A DNA stretch of 64,000 nucleotides from Toxonevra muliebris (GCA_963691655.1 OY829328.1:12974704-13038703), one strand, 5' to 3'. Shown: positions 34,440 through 45,902, numbered from the stretch's first letter. The notes: generated by a model from the letters alone, not told the origin. A program made the numbers and translations.

Positions 34440-35370
34440 TTAATTAGTTTTTATACATTTTTTAAGCCGGTAGATCCACTTCAAGAAACAGTCCTTAAGA
34501 TCGTCTTTTTCAAGGTTTGCAATTTCGACATTAACTGCATTAACTGTCTCCTCACTATTGCCGAAGACCTTGCGCCTCAATTTTTTTTTATCTTCGTAAA
34601 TAACCAGAAATAACACGACACTAGGTCCAGGGAATACGCTGGACGAATTTCTTCATCCCTGAGAGCGCAATGAAGTTGTTCGTTTTTTCAGCAGAGTGAG
34701 TTGGAGCTGGGGCGTTATCGTGATGCAAAAAGTTTTCAAAAACTTGTGGTTAGCAGATTTCATTATACCATTTAGCAGTATCGTCTATCCAGTTTTCAGA
34801 GGAATAATAGCTACAATTTTGTCTCTGGTGAAAAAAATTGACGCCATTACTTTTGCCGCTGACTTCTGCTGCTCGGCGGAAATGTGCTCCATACCATCGA
34901 CTGTTGGTAGTTTACCGGGTCGTACTTGCAGAAGGTGTTAAACTCTCATTTTTAAATTTTTGGAAACAATAAAAAAAAAACATTTTTTTGAGCATCAAAT
35001 ACTAAAATACTTGCGATACAACTATGACATTCAAGCTCAGTTCTTTAGCAATCACTTCCTGGGTCAATCTTGGATCTTTGTCAATTTTCACCAGAACCAC
35101 ACTTGCGTCATCAGTCAAAGATTTTTGGCGACCTTGATGAGATTCGTGCTCCACAGAAAAATGTCCGGTCTGGAATCTCCCAAACCACTTCGAGGCGGTC
35201 ACAAGTATTGGTGCATTCTCTTTATATGCTATTTGAGACTCATTAAATATTTCCACAGGCTTGAGGCTATGCCGAAATCCGTAATAAACGGCAAACCGAA
35301 TCTCTTGCTGTGATGACAGTGGAATTTCTACCGACTCTTTCTCAGTAGCTTTGCGTTTCCTTGTCTCCAT
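34440..35370 (-). pseudogene. mariner DD34D transposase, frameshifted
   Basis: The N-terminal part (METRKRKATEKE onward, 35,370 to 35,002) carries the paired helix-turn-helix. Recognisable pieces are QEIRFAVYYGFR, ASKWFGRFQTGHFSVE, HQGRQKSLTDDA and KDPRLTQEVIAKEL. Further on, around 34,700-34,930, HHDNAPAPTHSAEK gives the second catalytic Asp. After a frame change AYSLDLVSCYFWLF follows; relatives have CDFWLF here, so the third Asp is Tyr. The spacing is 34 residues. The C-terminus KKKLRRKVFGNSEETVN to CIKTN stops at 34,440. At least two frameshifts plus the Asp loss make it inactive. Confidence 0.87.
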
Positions 35371-35422
35371 GTTGACTGCAGTGAAATTTAAAATGAAATA
35401 TCGCAATACTATGCCAAATCAT

Positions 35423-36168
35423 ATGGACCACTATGGACAATAGACAGACTAGACAGCTACTCAACCTCAGCAGAAATTCCATCAGCATTACGACTTCGGT
35501 GCTCATGGAACACTGCATAATGGAAAGACATGCTACTAGACTAGGATTGTCATTCAATGACTGTGGCTCTGAGGAAGAAACAGTCCTTCATTTCATGTGC
35601 GAATGCCCATTCTTGGCCAGGAGGAGACTTAAACTCCTGGGCTTACTAGTCTGTTCGAGCCATAAATATTAACGCTTTCATACCCAATGTTACGTATATG
35701 CAACATTCACTTTTATGTGACATAAATAAGGTGTTTGACAAATTTTACTATTAACGCTTTTTGTATTCGGTTTTGTTAGGTATTCTTCATATTTGCTGAT
35801 TGCCAAACATTTGAAATTTCTTGCTTAAGCCATTTTTTTTTTAAGTTTTATCTTTGAAGTCCATCAAAAAACAGAAGTGGAAAAATGTTTTGTAAAATCT
35901 TTTACACTATGAAATTCGGTGTCATGATTGTGGAAGACAAAACAAAACAAACAAAACAAAAGTTTCCATCAAGACCCATTAAAATTCGGGCGTCAAAGGG
36001 TTAAGGACATAGCCAGATTCATTATGGAATCCTCATGGTTCTCCACTCCGTAAATAGGGGAGTCGCGCCGTACTGTGGTATCACAATGAGCCTAATGTAC
36101 TTAAGTGTGCTTTCAAGTAGAAGGCTGCCACTCCAACCTAACCTATCTTAACCTAACCTAATCTAACA
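35423..36168 (+). mobile_element. LINE-B 3' fragment with 12-bp target duplication
   Basis: A 5'-truncated non-LTR element is flanked by ATGCCAAATCAT at 35,411-35,422 and 36,169-36,180. It encodes the C-terminal segment RQTRQLLNLSRNSIS, ERHATRLGLSFNDCGS and LHFMCECPFLARRRLKLLG. After an inserted MITE it continues INIKDIARFIMESSWF and RTVVSQ. The 3' UTR has GTATCACAATGAGCC and GCCACTCCAACCTAACC, then an AACCTAACCT-type tail. This 3' end is shared by the SINE at 37,872-38,185. It sits inside the mariner. Confidence 0.87.
35673..36000. mobile_element. TTAA-flanked MITE inside LINE-B
   Basis: TTAA at 35,669-35,672 and 36,001-36,004 bracket 328 bp. The ends are CGCTTTCATACCC and GGGCGTCAAAGGG. 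Skipping this segment makes the LINE-B frame continuous across the site, which confirms an insertion. The type is piggyBac-like. Confidence 0.8.
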
Positions 36169-36325
36169 ATGCCAAATCATCTGACATTTTTTAATTTATC
36201 AAAAATTTATTCAGTGTTGCCAAATAAGCGAACTTTTGTTAGCCCTATCGTAAAAAACTTATATTTCGCAATAATTTTAATTTTTTAAAAAAGCAAGTAT
36301 TCGATCGCCCTTGTGAGTCACTGTA

Positions 36326-37387
36326 TCAACAACAACAGCGTATATGCTTGAAAAATATATGCAAATATTAGTTGTTAGTAATATTTTTTTCTAACTAACA
36401 CAAAAAAAGTTGTACATCATTCACTTCCATTCAATTCTACTACGTTGCAACTTTTAGATACTACAGCAAAATTAAAAATATATTCTTTCGTTCTTTGGTT
36501 GTTCCTCCGTGAGTCTAAGCTGCAAAATGGTAGAATTTGCGTTTTTGTTGTTGTTAAAACATTCTTGGAAATTTTGTTTCAGTTTTCTTTCATCTTTGTA
36601 GTATGCATATTACACTGAGCAACAAATTATTGGAAATATTTGCAATCGAAGAAAATATGAAACTTACTTTGATATCTACGATGTATTTTATCATTTTTAT
36701 AATTTTAATCCTTATTGGTTAATTCAAAAAATGATAATAGCTGTGTTTTATTCGCCAGTCAGTTTAACATGTGTGACCAAGTTGTTAAGTCTCTTTTTCG
36801 TTATAATGTTATTCACAATGTTATTCTTCATAGAAATATTTAACGATGATTTTAACTTATTTTCACCGCCAGACATTTCACAATAGAATTCGATGTAGTT
36901 AAACAACTTGTTAAGTATACATAACAGCTATAATTATATGTGTTATCTCTGCCGCTTTGTTGTTGTTTTCCCACACAATTATCGCTGCTAGTTATACATA
37001 ACTAGAAACAAGTGGCGAATAAAACGCAGCTAATATTTATAATATCACTGAATAGTTATGTTGAACAATATTTTATGATTTCTAAGCAGTTTAGCTTTGA
37101 AGAATGACTCGACAATATTCAGGCGACTGAGCTCATAGCTGAGCTTAAAAACTCAGCAAATCTTTGGAGGCTTACTGTATTTTTTAAATTTATTTGCTGA
37201 ATAGAAATTTATGTTCTTTAGTGTTATTATTGTATATACTGGTACTTTATTTTTAGTTTATAAAATTGTTTAGATTTTGATTTTTTATTCACTGTTGTTG
37301 TTTGAATTTTTTCTTATTGTTACTGAACTTACTCACGTTTTGTTGATTTTGCAAAACTTTGACATTTTAATTTGCAATTCGCTTCTT

Positions 37388-37440
<53 letters not shown>

Positions 37441-37671
37441 TGTTGTATTTTATGCCTTATTTTTTTGTTGTTCTTCATTCCTTTTTGAGCTATTAACAGC
37501 ATCCTCCCTCAATGGGGAGAAATTTAAAAGTATGCCTGGTTTGCATATAAGTTATAAACTTTTCGTAATATTGTTTTTCCCTGAGGTCTGATTTGCTAAA
37601 TATAAATAAGAACAAATTAAGCAATAATTTAAAATGTTTCTGATTTAATGAACTTTAAAAGTCTGTTCAAA
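36326..37671. other. AT-rich DNA with a (TA)n tract
   Basis: A (TA)n microsatellite covers about 37,395-37,436. No gene or element was recognised. Confidence 0.45.
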
Positions 37672-37810
37672 TCAGCGTACTCTCTCATGACTACGATCCA
37701 TAATCCATCGATGCTTTTGCTTTTCAAGCGCTAACCTCTTATGGAATTTTTCAATTAACTTTTGGATTACATTCAAGTTTTCACTCGTCAGTTTTCTTAT
37801 GTTGTAGGTA
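37672..37810 (-). other. candidate terminal exon, protein unknown
   Basis: On the minus strand, ATATTTTTTCCAG precedes 45 open codons ending TGA at 37,672-37,674. They read TYNIRKLTSENLNVIQ, then KLIEKFHKRLALEKQKHRW and DRSHERVR. The charged, helix-like composition is more protein-like than the surroundings, and a CTTAAAC branch-like site lies upstream. The SINE at 37,872 lies just upstream of the acceptor. I do not recognise a family, and no polyadenylation signal is obvious. Confidence 0.3.
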
Positions 37811-37871
37811 CTGGAAAAAATATTTTTGAAGGGTTTAAGCGATAAAAACGTAAGAAATAAAATCAAGCAGT

Positions 37872-38185
37872 ATGAAAAAGGTTAGGTTGGAGTGGCTATC
37901 GAAAGACATACTTAGGCCTGAACGGCCCATTGTGATACGGCATGGTTGGACCTACAGTTTAACGCCAATTCCGAACGGCGATGTGGCAATTTGTTATCAC
38001 TTGTTGGTTTTGCCATTTGCCTGCCAAGATGTGGACTTGTACACTTTCTTATTATTCTCATACACTTCATATTGATAGTAAGCATAAGAAGATTATGCAA
38101 ATTAACCACCAGAACAAGACAGGTATCGAACCCGAATTTCCCGGGTGAAAGTCTAACGCACTACCCACTAGACTATCGAAGTCGC
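37872..38185 (-). mobile_element. SINE-A (tRNA-Glu-derived), full length
   Basis: On the minus strand the head has the A box TAGTCTAGTGG, the anticodon-loop sequence CTTTCAC (anticodon TTC, Glu) and the B box GGTTCGATACC. A body of about 150 bp follows (GGTGGTTAATTTGCAT, GGAATTGGCGTTAAACTG). The 3' end GTATCACAATGGGCC...GCCACTCCAACCTAACC matches the LINE-B 3' end at 36.1 kb. That suggests it was copied by LINE-B machinery. The first 240 bp recur at 54,798. Confidence 0.85.
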
Positions 38186-39457
38186 TCATTCAAAATAAAA
38201 CTTTCACATAAATTAATTTCTAGTTTCTATGTAAATTGTCGAAAAGTCTTTAATTCTATAAAAATTGATTTAATATATAAACTATTTTAATTGGGTTGTC
38301 AGTTATTCGAAAAAGAGAAGAAGAATTTCAAATAAATCTGCATTCACTGCACTACACCCAGTAAAAACAAAAACACGCGAAAAAATAAAAACAAATTCGC
38401 CAATCGAAAGTACCAACAACAGGCTGAAATGCTGAATAAGGCCATAAAAAAGGTCATGTCAGTCAAAAGGAAATAAACCAAACAGAAAAAAGCAAGTAAC
38501 TAAAGCCACGACGATATTCAGGAGTATGTACAACTACAAGTATACCGGAAAAAAAAGAAAAGTAAAACACAAAATTCACAAAAAACATTAGATGGCGCTA
38601 CGAGAGGGAATATAAGGAGGGAAACACACAAAAAGTAAAGTACAAGTAAAAGCATAAAAGTAAAAAAGGAATAAAAAGCATAAAAGAAATAAAAGTGAAA
38701 AAGCATTGCGTTGTGCAAACAAGGGTTTCCCCAAAATGATAAAGTTTCTTGCTGTTGTTTATAAAGCTTTATGAGAGATTTATGAAATAGATTTGTGTGT
38801 GTGTATGTTTGCGTATTTGCAAAAGGTAAAAGAGGAAAGGAAAAGCGACGGGTACGAAGAGCGCATGGGCTGTTTATATGGGGAATCACCTACGTCACCA
38901 AACCAACCATCAAATATACCTACATACATATACTTTCATATACGAGTAGTAGAGTACATCATATGCTCAAGTGGAGAAGCAACACTAGTTCTCCCACCAT
39001 CTCTCTATCCCCTTCTCTCCCTCTCTCTCTCTCTCGCTCTCTTTCCCATCAACATATAATATTGTAAACTTAATAGGGATGGAGGTGGTAAATTGATGAT
39101 GATGGTGGTGCTGATGTTGGTTGCTTGTGCGATGACGACGACGGCCATGAAAGGCCATTTGCCTTGCCTTTCCTAAACTTGTATATGTGTATTGTATGCA
39201 TGTGTATGTAATGAGTATTTATGTGCTGCTAGGATACCAAAATATAATTTCTAGCATAGGGAGCGTTAATGGTATGCATGCATGTATGTAGGTATATTTG
39301 GCTGTGAGTGTACATATGTATGTATACTGCTTTAAGTCGCATGGCAATTCCAGTCGACAAGAAGCCTGTTAGTTCTAGATGGCTGACTGACTGAATGACT
39401 GTCTGCCTGCCGGTTTGACGAGTGGAAATGAGACAATTTGCTTTCCGCACCCTTCGG

Positions 39458-39492
<35 letters not shown>

Positions 39493-41039
39493 GAGCTGCG
39501 CTACGGTTGCTTGCTTAACCCTTTTTGGAGCAATTTATGTATGTTTGAATGTTGGTATTCCTTGCTTGTTGTTGTTTTTCTTTTGTACATAATTGAAATG
39601 GCAAAAGACTGAAGTCATTGAAGGTTCGCATATATTTTTAATAGAATTTTCTTGAAGCTTTTGGCTTACATTGAAGCTACGTGTACGTATCCTGTAGGGC
39701 TTTTGATATAAAATATCTTCTATTGTTAGTAAAAAGCTGACAAGCAACCTACTACCATATAATAAGTTTGCACACTGAGTTTTAAAAGAGGAAAAACGAA
39801 AAGCATAAAGTAGGAAGCGTGGTACAGAAGGTGATATACAAAGAGAATGGGCGAAGGAAGAGCAACAGCGCAGCCAAAATGTAGGTAGGTAGAATACAAA
39901 CAATAAAAAAAGAAAATAAATTTGAATTCAAATTCAGATCCAAAGGCGGTCAAGGGTTTTGGTTTCTTCTATATTTTTATTTTATACACATACATTTGGA
40001 GCAATGAGTAGGTTTATAAGCTGTGAAAGCAAATATGTCCTTCTTCATACGCCCACTCAAATGATTTTATTATTTTATTCATTTTTTATGGGTTCACGTG
40101 TGTTGCTATTTATATTGTTGATTTTTTCAGTGAGTAATTTTTTGTTTGTTTTTTTCATATTTTCTTTTTTGTTTTTCCATGATATGAAAATTTTATGATT
40201 TATCGCTAAAATGTGTGAGAATTTATTATCTTTCATAAGTTTTATTCATATTCATTTGACTTTGGCACAAAGGGGTTAACGTGAAAATTATGAGAAATGT
40301 TTTTTATATTATAGCAAAATAAAAAATATATTATCTGCAACTTTTTTTTTTTTTTTTTGCACCCATTATTAAAGAAATTTTAAATAGTATGAGAGATTAG
40401 ATAAAGTTTCCTTCATTTGTAGATATAGTGCAATTAAATTTTTATTAAAACAAAAATTCCATTAATAGTCTAAAATATTGCACAGTTTCATACCGAAAAA
40501 ATATTTCAATTTTGAATATTTTAAATTGATTTTGTGGATCCATCAGTTATCTTGCTTTCATCTTGATTTATTTTTCATATAACTGTTTCTATTAAGGGAA
40601 TACTAACCTTCTAAATTTTGGATTTGATATTCTAAATCGGGGCGATTATAACTTCAGTTAGACGATAAGTCATTGACGTCACTGTGGTTATGCCAAATGT
40701 AACAGATTTAACTAAAGGCTTGAGGGTACTTAAAAAGGATGCACCGTCAAACGACAGATAATTCTTCTTTAGAGTTGAGCCAAATCGGTTTAGCATTTCC
40801 AAAATAATAATGAATCAATTGGACTTTGTATTTTTGGTTTTTGTTAAGCAGCTTGCAGGCTTTCGGTTATAGTTCGCGATAGTATAGTTCTGGGCACTGC
40901 TTTCCATCACTCCTAACGAGAATTGTTGGAATGATGTGCCTGTAAGAAATCTGGTGAATAGAACAATAACGATTGAACTTCCTGCTGATAGGAAAACCCA
41001 TGTTTTGCTCAAGATGAGTGCAAGAACCGGATAAAGAAT
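38186..41039. other. noncoding DNA with CT-rich and (TA)n tracts
   Basis: CTCTCT-rich DNA lies at 38,998-39,046 and 39,458-39,476, followed by (TA)n to 39,493; CTCTCT repeats can bind GAGA-type factors. ATGATGATGGTGG repeats occur near 39,095-39,120. Open frames at 38,518-38,889 and 38,793-39,067 are low complexity on both strands. No gene was recognised. Confidence 0.4.
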
Positions 41040-41125
41040 AACAAGCTTTCGTTATAGCACAACTTCTGTGGGCGGATGTTTAACGTTCTATAAACTCAGT
41101 TTTATAAACTCAAAATAGGACGTAC
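41040..41125 (+). repeat. inverted repeat arm (partner at 45,903-46,012)
   Basis: AACAAGCTTTCGTTATAGCA, then CTGTGGGCGGATGTTTAACG and TTTATAAACTCAAAATAGGA are repeated inverted 4.8 kb away with only a few differences. Confidence 0.85.
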
Positions 41126-41469
41126 TTGAACTGCTGACGAATATACACTTTATTAACTAATTAATTTATAATTACCCCACAGTGAGAACAAAGAGATTGC
41201 AAGGAAAATTGTTACAAAGACAAAGGTCAGGGTAGTCGTCTCGACCTTATCTTCGTATAATTCCAATTATACTCCAAAAAGAAATAGAAATATTACAGAC
41301 TTCCCTCACTAAAATAAAGCAGGTAAGCAGAGTTCTAAGTTACACGTATTTCAAGCAGGAACCCAAAATAATTATTATTTAAATCTGGATGAAGGAAAAA
41401 ATTGCCTACAATTTGGAAATTTAAATAAATATTGCTTCATAATAATTATGAATAAGAAAAAATTATTTA

Positions 41470-42870
41470 TTGTATGTTGCCAATAACTTTTATTTTGTAA
41501 GAAATATTTTTTACGTCCACTTATAATTATTATGAGTGGAAAAGATTTTTTACGTTAAAAATATCTTTTATTTAGCAAGAAATACTTTTTACGTCCACTT
41601 GTAACTATTATGAGTGAAGAATTCAATTTTTATTGATTTAGTTACAGACTATAGATAGATGAAATCACTCGATTTAACATCACTAGGTGAGTTAAAAGCG
41701 GTAAAGTTTCTAAGCCCAGAAAAAGGCAATGTACGGCAAACAATGGAGCGGCAATAAATAACATTAAAAAATATGAAATATAATTGAAGTAACTGTGTGC
41801 TGTTAATTCGTTGTACCGCTTTTGCTCTGGAAGAGGTAAAAATAGATTAGACCTGCTTTTGTTTAATTAAGAAATTTGTCATTGGAGCGAAAACAAGTCT
41901 ATAGGTCTGAGTGTAGAACGCAGATCCTACATTGGGGGATGCGAGTTTGAGCCCCGGAGGAGTGTGTTTTTTGATTTCTTATTTACCTTTCAGTTTTTTT
42001 CAGTTTATAAAAATATCAAGGATCCAGAAATCATTTCTTTTCAGGTAATGCAAAAGACTTTAAATCTAGTAGTGTAGAATCGAACTTGGGGAAATATGCA
42101 AAATTTTATAAATAAGTATTTCTCTTTTCATTTATTTCTTTTATGTGGTAGAGATCCCTGATCTTAATGATATTTTTATAAAAAAAAAAATATTAAAAAA
42201 CTCAAAGGTAAATAAAAAATCATCAAAAAATCCGGGGCTCGAACTCTCATTCCCCACTTCTAAGGTCTGCGTTCTACACCCAGACCCATATGACGCATGT
42301 TTTGTTTTTGGATCATATGAGAGGCTGATTAGGTACAAAATATAAATTCAGAAAAAATGTAGAATACCGTTCAGAGTAAAAGTGAAACAAAATACGTTAA
42401 GAACGTTATGACGTTCTTGCACTGAGGTATCATTAGGGGGATTCTCTATGTCTAGCATATGCCTTTGCATGGTGTACGAATTACAAAAAATATTTTCATT
42501 TTTTCGTTGCACGAATGGCTAAGTTTTGTAATTCTTCTATTGTAGCACCATGCAATCCTGCAAAAAAGAAAAAGAATTACCCAAATTTATTTCCCTAAAA
42601 ATGTTCTAAAAAATTACTTCTTATCATATAAAAGTTATTAGCAATGAAAAAACGAATTCCTCACTCATAATAATTATAAGTGGACGTAAAAAATATTTCT
42701 TGTAAAATAAAAGTTATCGTCAACGAATAAAAATATTTCCACTCATAATAATTATAAGTGGACGTAAAAAATATTTTTCACAAAATAAAAGTTATCGGCA
42801 ACGTAAAACATATTTTCCACTTATAATAGTTATAAGTGGACGTAAAAAGCAAGAAATAATAATTATGAGC
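41470..42870. mobile_element. foldback element with tandemly repeated arms
   Basis: The left arm (41,470-41,615) holds two units and the right arm (42,660-42,870) about three units, inverted, of a repeat of roughly 64 bp. The unit contains ATAATTATAAGTGGACGTAA and AAATAAAAGTTATCG. Closer to the centre is a second inverted pair, the tRNA-like modules near 41,905 and 42,290, and MITE-like AGAGTAAAAGTGAAAC near 42,370. This layout resembles the FB class of flies, but no relation is proven. Confidence 0.75.
41900..42305. repeat. inverted pair of tRNA-like modules
   Basis: Plus-strand GTCTGAGTGTAGAACGCAGA ... GAGTTTGAGCCCCGG (41,903-41,957) and minus-strand GTCTGGGTGTAGAACGCAGA ... GAGTTCGAGCCCCGG (42,233-42,291) are inverted copies. 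The GTTCGAGCCCC part resembles a pol III B box; the A box is weak. They may be remnants of a tRNA-derived SINE or decayed tRNA genes. Confidence 0.5.
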
Positions 42871-44777
42871 AACAATAAAAATTTAAGTTGTGATGCAATA
42901 GTTATTTTGCAATTTTTTCCTGAAAAAACTTATAACTATTATGTCCCTGATTTCAAGGCTTGGAAGGGAGCCAACCTATCGGAGAGGCCCTTTGGGGGCT
43001 TGGGCAAAAAATCTCTCTCAGAGCGTTACAACTGCGACAACGAGAGTTATGGAGTAACAAGAATATTTCATATTCTTATTTTATTTAATTAATAAAATAT
43101 TTCAAAGTATGTAAATTATTTAAATTGCTAAAATGTAGGTATAAAAATTATTTTAAAAATGTTAAACCAAATTGATATGGAAAAATTATAAAAACAAAAA
43201 ACATACGAGTTTATGAATTTATCTCTATCCACACACTCTGTGCATGGAGTGAGGTACATGTGACTGACAACAAGCGATAACCTCTTTCCAACAAGGTTCA
43301 ATGCTGAACTGAAAGCGAATACATTTTAAAACGCAATAATAGCAAATACTAAAATAGAAAAATATTATACATAATTTAGATGTTGAATACAGACGAAAAC
43401 AAAGAACAGCAACTTGAGTTGTTGTAGTTGAAGTGATGCCAACCAACGTCAAAAAATGCAATGGATTGCTGCTACAATTCTGTTAACGTCATTTCTCGCT
43501 ATTGATAGCTTGTAGATATTTATGTCATTGTAGATTACGTTGTGTTGTGCGTAAAACAAAATTTATTTTATTTTGAGTTCTAATGAAATTTTTTTGCATA
43601 ACTAAGTTTTTCCCTAGAGGAAAAGGGATCATTGCACTACTACACATAGAATTGACGTAAAAAGAATTAACTGAAATATATATGTTAAATTATGCAGTAA
43701 TGTATGCAGTTAAAAATAAAATTATATTATTATCCATTATGAATCTGTTTGGTAAATCTAAGACACAGTTCTCTTTACTGGGCATCACTATTAGAGATTA
43801 AGATTACAATCATAACTGCTGTTCACCAACATCCTGAACATTATCAGGAAGAACGCTAAAAAAGTTGTTAGAGGAATGGCATGGGGTCTGCAAGGATGCT
43901 CTATAATTACGGAATGATATTTCCTGTTACACATGCCATTAAAATTGAAGTCAGTACAGGAATCAGTCCCAAAAGCTAATCTGACAATCCAAGATAATGC
44001 GCATAAACACTGACTACTTATAAAGTAAGCGAAAGCTGAATTCGGAAAGCCGCATCCGGTTCCAAACTAAAAATCTTCAACCCCAATGTCAAATCCTCAT
44101 AACGAAGTCATTAACCAGGAACATCGGACATGTAGACCGTTCAAGTTTTTATATGGCGCTGTCTACGAATATTTTCGGTTGACACAATCTTAAATTCGAT
44201 TCGTTGTGGCACTTGGAACCATAGCAATTTAAATACAACTTTATGATTTCTAGTATTTTCTATAAATATCCTATATGGTATTGTGTTCCTATTCCACTAA
44301 AAATTAGGGTATAATTCTTTTAATTTTTTTTATATCGCAACAGGTTTTTTCAGAACAAATTATTGAATTCTACATTCAACAGCTAGTAGGAAAGTCGACT
44401 GAAACAACTCCCGTAACTTTTAAAATTACAATTTATTATAATAAAATTCAATAAAACCGATGATGAGCCATAGCTGAGTGTTTTCACTTTCTTAGCAAAA
44501 TAAGTAAACAAGCAAACAAGCAAACGATGAAACCAGTTAACACAAAAAAAAAAACAAGCAATAAAAATTTCATATAAAATATACACTTAATCAAATATAA
44601 ATGACAATAAAAATATTCCTAACATTTGTTGGCGTCAATGAGTCAAGTTCTGTTTTTGCTCATATTTATTTTTTCACTTCCAGTTCTATTTAAGATAAAC
44701 AAAATAAAAATAGGTAGTCAAGAAAATTTAAGTGAAGAGCTAAACAGACATAAATAGCATTGACAGTTATCAATCTA
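42871..44777. other. AT-rich DNA, no gene recognised
   Basis: The part from 43.8 to 44.2 kb is less AT-rich and may be an unrecognised old element. No conserved motif was found in any frame. Confidence 0.4.
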
Positions 44778-45805
44778 CAGGGTGACAATCGTAAAGTGAC
44801 GCACACATTTTAGCAGTTATTTTCAAAAGGACGTACTTCCATTAAGTACAATTAAGTGTTAACATTGCTGAATATATAAGCATTCACCTCATTCAATATA
44901 ACCTCTTTTAGCCTGCACACATGCCTTCAATTGATCCGGAAATCGTAGGACTGTTCGCCGCAGGACTTCCTGATCAATTTCAGTCCAGGCTTTCTCTAAT
45001 GAATTTGTCAGCGACTCCAGACTGTGGTGTTGAGATGCACAAGCCTTACTCTCTAAAATACTCCAAATAGAGTAGTCCATTGGTGGCCATTCTTGAGATG
45101 TTATGAATCCAGAAAAATTGTCTTTTATCCATGTTTGCGTTAATTTTGCCATGTGGGAAGGTGCAGAATATTGCTGGAAAGTCCAGTTTTCATTTCCAAA
45201 TGTATCTTGGGCCCAGGGAAGAACATGTTCATTTAAAATGCTCCGATAAACAACCTGGTCAATTTTAACACCCTCTTCAACGAATATTAGAGGGGTTCTG
45301 GCATTAGCGGAAACTCCAGCCCATACCATAACGGAAGCTGGCTTTTGAACTCGGCCAACAGTCCTATTTTGTTGCGATGATGATGTTGAGCATTCGGTCA
45401 TTTTGCGCATTGAAATGTCGTTCAACCGTGAAAATTTTTTCATCTGTAAACAAGATATTTTCAACATTTTTTAACACGGAGGAGCGTAGCAACGCCTTGC
45501 ATCTTTGCAGTCGCAAATCTTTCTTTTTTTGTGTCAGATCTTGAGCTTTTCGGAGCTTGTACGGCTTAAGATTAAACTTTGATTTTGCAATGATTCGCAC
45601 TGTTTCACGGTTTACTCCCACTTCCTTAGCGATTTTTCTGTTAAACCAGTAGTGGCAACTATTTCAAAATGTAATAACAAAAATTCAAATGAAATTAAAA
45701 GCAAAGCCAATGATGAATGAATTTGCTTTTTAAATTAAAGTAACGGTAAATGGCAAAGCTTGCTGCAGAGTATTAAACTTGCGTCACTTTACAATTGCCA
45801 CCCTG
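44778..45805 (-). mobile_element. Tc1/mariner DD37D (maT-type) transposon, complete ends
   Basis: TA at 44,776-44,777 and 45,806-45,807 flank 1,028 bp. The inverted ends read CAGGGTGRCAATYGTAAAGT followed by GACGCA on both sides. One transposase gene lies on the minus strand. The length is shorter than usual, which fits the lost N-terminal part. Confidence 0.92.
44889..45650 (-). pseudogene. DD37D (maT-like) transposase, broken
   Basis: The N-terminal HTH is partly kept (NRKIAKEVGVNRETVRIIAK). ILFTDEKIFTVE holds the first catalytic Asp. A frameshift follows near 45,365-45,400. The second frame reads ASVMVWAGVSANARTPLIFV, VVYRSILNEHVLPWA and WTFQQYSAPSH. Relatives have QQDSAPSH at the last site, so the second Asp has become Tyr. 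EWPPMDYSIWSILESKACA lacks exactly seven residues of the usual YSPDLNP stretch. The third Asp in MDYS is present. The protein ends VQAKRGYIE at 44,889. In relatives the last two acidic residues are 37 apart. The first roughly 50 residues are missing. Confidence 0.9.
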
Positions 45806-45902
45806 TATATGTGAGGTCAAAGAGAATGCTGAAACAGACATTCCCCGAATCACATAACTACACCAAGAGAAAAAAAAACACTCTTGAAACAAATTCTTCA
45901 AG

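Larger units (their letters stand above)
34333..36250 (-). mobile_element. mariner (DD34D) transposon inserted in the Tc1
   Basis: TA at 34,331-34,332 and 36,251-36,252 flank inverted ends, CGGAGGGACTAACAAAAG on the left and (reverse complement) CGATAGGGCTAACAAAAG on the right. The pairing continues through TTCG and TTGGC. Subtracting the LINE-B insertion leaves about 1.16 kb, close to normal mariner length. Confidence 0.85.
33123..36323 (-). mobile_element. Tc1-like transposon hosting later insertions
   Basis: TA at 33,121-33,122 and 36,324-36,325 flank inverted ends, CAGTGGCTCACAAG on the left and (reverse complement) CAGTGACTCACAAG on the right. The span is 3.2 kb, but a mariner (34,333-36,250) and a palindromic MITE (33,152-33,466) account for most of it. 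About 0.97 kb of the Tc1 remains, which implies internal loss. Confidence 0.82.

Noticed and set aside
34389..34941. Plus-strand frames of 74 and 81 codons
   Set aside because: Antisense of the mariner C-terminal half.
34960..35313. Plus-strand frame of 117 codons
   Set aside because: It is the antisense of the mariner transposase on the minus strand.
38793..39067. Two overlapping plus frames of 88-90 codons
   Set aside because: They overlap in different frames over CT-rich DNA (PSLSLSLS translation); no domain.
41470..42870. Regular repeats considered as a CRISPR-like array
   Set aside because: The units are inverted between two arms with no unique spacers, and the DNA is eukaryotic; a foldback element explains it.
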